Positions 62,919 through 64,000 of a stretch of DNA of 64,000 nucleotides are shown here, in pieces. The stretch spans positions 124,001 through 188,000 of the forward strand of contig CAKVLH010000001.1 of assembly GCA_934757245.1 (NCBI GenBank). The letters are read 5' to 3'. How positions within the stretch are numbered: position 1 is the first letter of the stretch; the number at the start of each line of letters is the position of its first letter. The translations under genes and the position numbers were made by a program. The notes under the pieces are model-generated. The model was not told the DNA's origin and ran no database searches. It saw only the letters and a program-made list of their open reading frames with translations. The DNA is from an uncultured Candidatus Melainabacteria bacterium (lineage in GTDB: Bacteria; Cyanobacteriota; Vampirovibrionia; Gastranaerophilales; Gastranaerophilaceae).

Positions 62919-64000
62919 TTATTGCTTTAACACATTAATCACAAATTCTAACGCACCTTGTTGGTCTTGGAAAACTTTTCTGCCGGCATTCGAAGTTGCG
63001 TTGTAGAACTCGTTATCACTGAATAATTTGTCTGCAACTTCATATAAGGCTTCTTCGGTTTTTACAACAAATCCGGCTTTAGCGTTTTGTATAATTGCAT
63101 AAATATCTTTAAAATTATGAATAGAAGGCCCTGAAATTACAGGTTTTGCAAAAATAGTTGCTTCAAGTGGATTATGTCCGCCGGTTTTATTAAAGCTTCC
63201 GCCAATAAACGCAACATCTGCGAATGCGAACATTTTGCCCAACTCACCCATAGTATCTAATATCATAATGTCATGTTCTGCCAAATTTCCATTTTCTGAG
63301 CGCAAACAGTAATCTTTTATGATAGATTTAACTTCGTCTAATCTTGTCAAATGACGCGGTGCGATAATAAATTTTAAATCAGCATGTTTTGATTTCAATT
63401 TTTTAAACACATCCAGCGCGATTTTATCTTCGCCGGAATGAGTAGACGCTGCCAAAAAGATTCGTCCGCATTTATTAAACTCTAAATCAATTTCAGGAGC
63501 TGTAATATCGAATTTTAAATTATTCATTCGTTTTGTGGTTTCTTTGTTTGCGCCTAAAGATAAAAACTTATTCAAATCTTCTGTAGATTGAGTAAAAATT
63601 CCTGTATAATTCTGCAATAGCGGTTTAAAGAAAAATTTAAGTTTTTTATAAGAATTAAATGTTCTATCAGAAATACGACCATTAATTATGTATAGTTTTA
63701 TTCCGCGCTTTTTACAGATACTTCCAAAATTTGGCCAGATTTCAGTTTCTGCCATAAGAATTTCAGTCGGTTTAACCTTGTCTAAAAATTTGTTAACGCA
63801 ACTTGGAGTGTCAAAAGGAAAATATGTAATTAAATCTGCAATTTCATCAAGCTTTTTATGTGCAATTTCTTGACCTGTGTTTGTGCCTGTAGTTACAACT
63901 ATTTTAGCATCCGGAAAAGTTTGGCGCGTAGTCTTGATAAGTTTTTCAATTGCATTAATTTCGCCAACTGATACTCCATGAAACATAATTACACGGTTAT
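62919..64000 (-). CDS. waaA: 3-deoxy-D-manno-octulosonic acid transferase WaaA (KdtA), 5' end outside window
   Basis: Transfers Kdo to lipid A precursors at the inner membrane (family knowledge). The frame stays open to the window end, and the codons before the internal ATG (63986) read NRVI. These join FHGVSVGEI, the conserved N-terminal motif with the catalytic glutamate, so about 50 residues including the anchor lie outside. Visible further on are VVTTGTNTGQEIA, AETEIWPNF, the GT-B C-terminal ASTHSGE, APRHLTR and IGGSFNKTGGHNPLEA. About 360 codons are present. Confidence 0.92.
   Translation of the reverse strand, partial: NRVIMFHGVSVGEINAIEKLIKTTRQTFPDAKIVVTTGTNTGQEIAHKKLDEIADLITYFPFDTPSCVNKFLDKVKPTEILMAETEIWPNFGSICKKRGIKLYIINGRISDRTFNSYKKLKFFFKPLLQNYTGIFTQSTEDLNKFLSLGANKETTKRMNNLKFDITAPEIDLEFNKCGRIFLAASTHSGEDKIALDVFKKLKSKHADLKFIIAPRHLTRLDEVKSIIKDYCLRSENGNLAEHDIMILDTMGELGKMFAFADVAFIGGSFNKTGGHNPLEATIFAKPVISGPSIHNFKDIYAIIQNAKAGFVVKTEEALYEVADKLFSDNEFYNATSNAGRKVFQDQQGALEFVINVLKQ

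Overview
This is an AT-rich, densely coded bacterial segment. The gene set points to a diderm, LPS-making anaerobe. There are enzymes for Kdo transfer (WaaA), heptose phosphorylation (RfaE1-like), LPS transport (LptB and an LptF/G permease) and an O-antigen-ligase-like protein. MurE carries the DNPR motif typical of meso-diaminopimelate enzymes. A desulfoferrodoxin/ferritin pair fits an oxygen-sensitive lifestyle. Cyanobacteria-like traits (an IctB/Wzy-like membrane protein, DUF4330, heptameric tandem repeats) and several apparently lineage-restricted proteins suggest a gut member of the non-photosynthetic sister group of Cyanobacteria (Vampirovibrionia/Melainabacteria, order Gastranaerophilales). 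That assignment is inference; no rRNA or tRNA gene was seen in the window.

Layout. 1-2.8 kb: recO (5' end missing), gatD and the export ATPase gene fliI. 2.9-7.8 kb: a 1,603-residue GH13-like protein with very large insertions. 7.9-9.8 kb: grpE-dnaJ. 9.8-15.9 kb: a small unknown gene, an MsbA-type ABC exporter, manC, mtaB and a secreted repeat protein. 16.3-19.4 kb: DUF4186, ybaK, DUF2023, a small unknown gene and a class I aminotransferase. 19.5-24.3 kb: a secreted unknown, the ftsI-murE pair and a short nagA-like gene. 24.3-28.4 kb: two overlapping genes of unknown function (minus strand) behind a compact cobalamin riboswitch, then a membrane protein and a PHP phosphoesterase. 28.5-31.2 kb: an 890-residue repeat protein. 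31.4-37.7 kb: a ribbon-helix-helix regulator, a TolC/MacA-like efflux pair, flhA, a PilZ protein and a small membrane protein. 37.7-42.2 kb (minus): dtd, a Maf/DUF115 glycosyltransferase-like gene, a secreted protein, rlmN and a cysteine-cluster protein. 42.5-46.8 kb: dfx-ftn, a coiled-coil membrane protein and der. 46.8-55.9 kb: an L,D-transpeptidase, an HTH/zinc-ribbon protein, envelope proteins, ligA, the O-antigen-ligase-like gene, DUF4330, an rfaE1-like kinase and two unknowns. 56.0-64.0 kb: lptB-lptF/G-phosphodiester glycosidase, a YcgR-like protein, a TPR protein, a uridine-kinase-like protein, an unknown and waaA (5' end missing).

How the genes fit together. Most recognised genes serve the envelope: peptidoglycan (gatD, ftsI, murE, L,D-transpeptidase), LPS and polysaccharide (manC, MsbA-like, rfaE1-like, waaA, lptB, lptF/G, O-antigen-ligase-like) and efflux (TolC/MacA). 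FliI, FlhA, PilZ/YcgR-like proteins and a Maf-type protein are parts of a flagellar or related type III export system whose other genes lie elsewhere.

Non-coding features stand out. Several genes have -35/-10 boxes with the -10 box 6-9 bases before an ATG that lacks a Shine-Dalgarno sequence, predicting leaderless or nearly leaderless mRNAs. Three to five unrecognised or unusual genes share an ACTTTATATATAT-like element near the start. Two families of dispersed intergenic repeats are present: GC-rich hairpin elements found as perfect 34- and 36-nt inverted copies, and cyanobacteria-like 7-8-nt tandem repeats arranged as hairpins. The cobalamin riboswitch in front of two unrecognised genes is the best lead towards an undescribed system.
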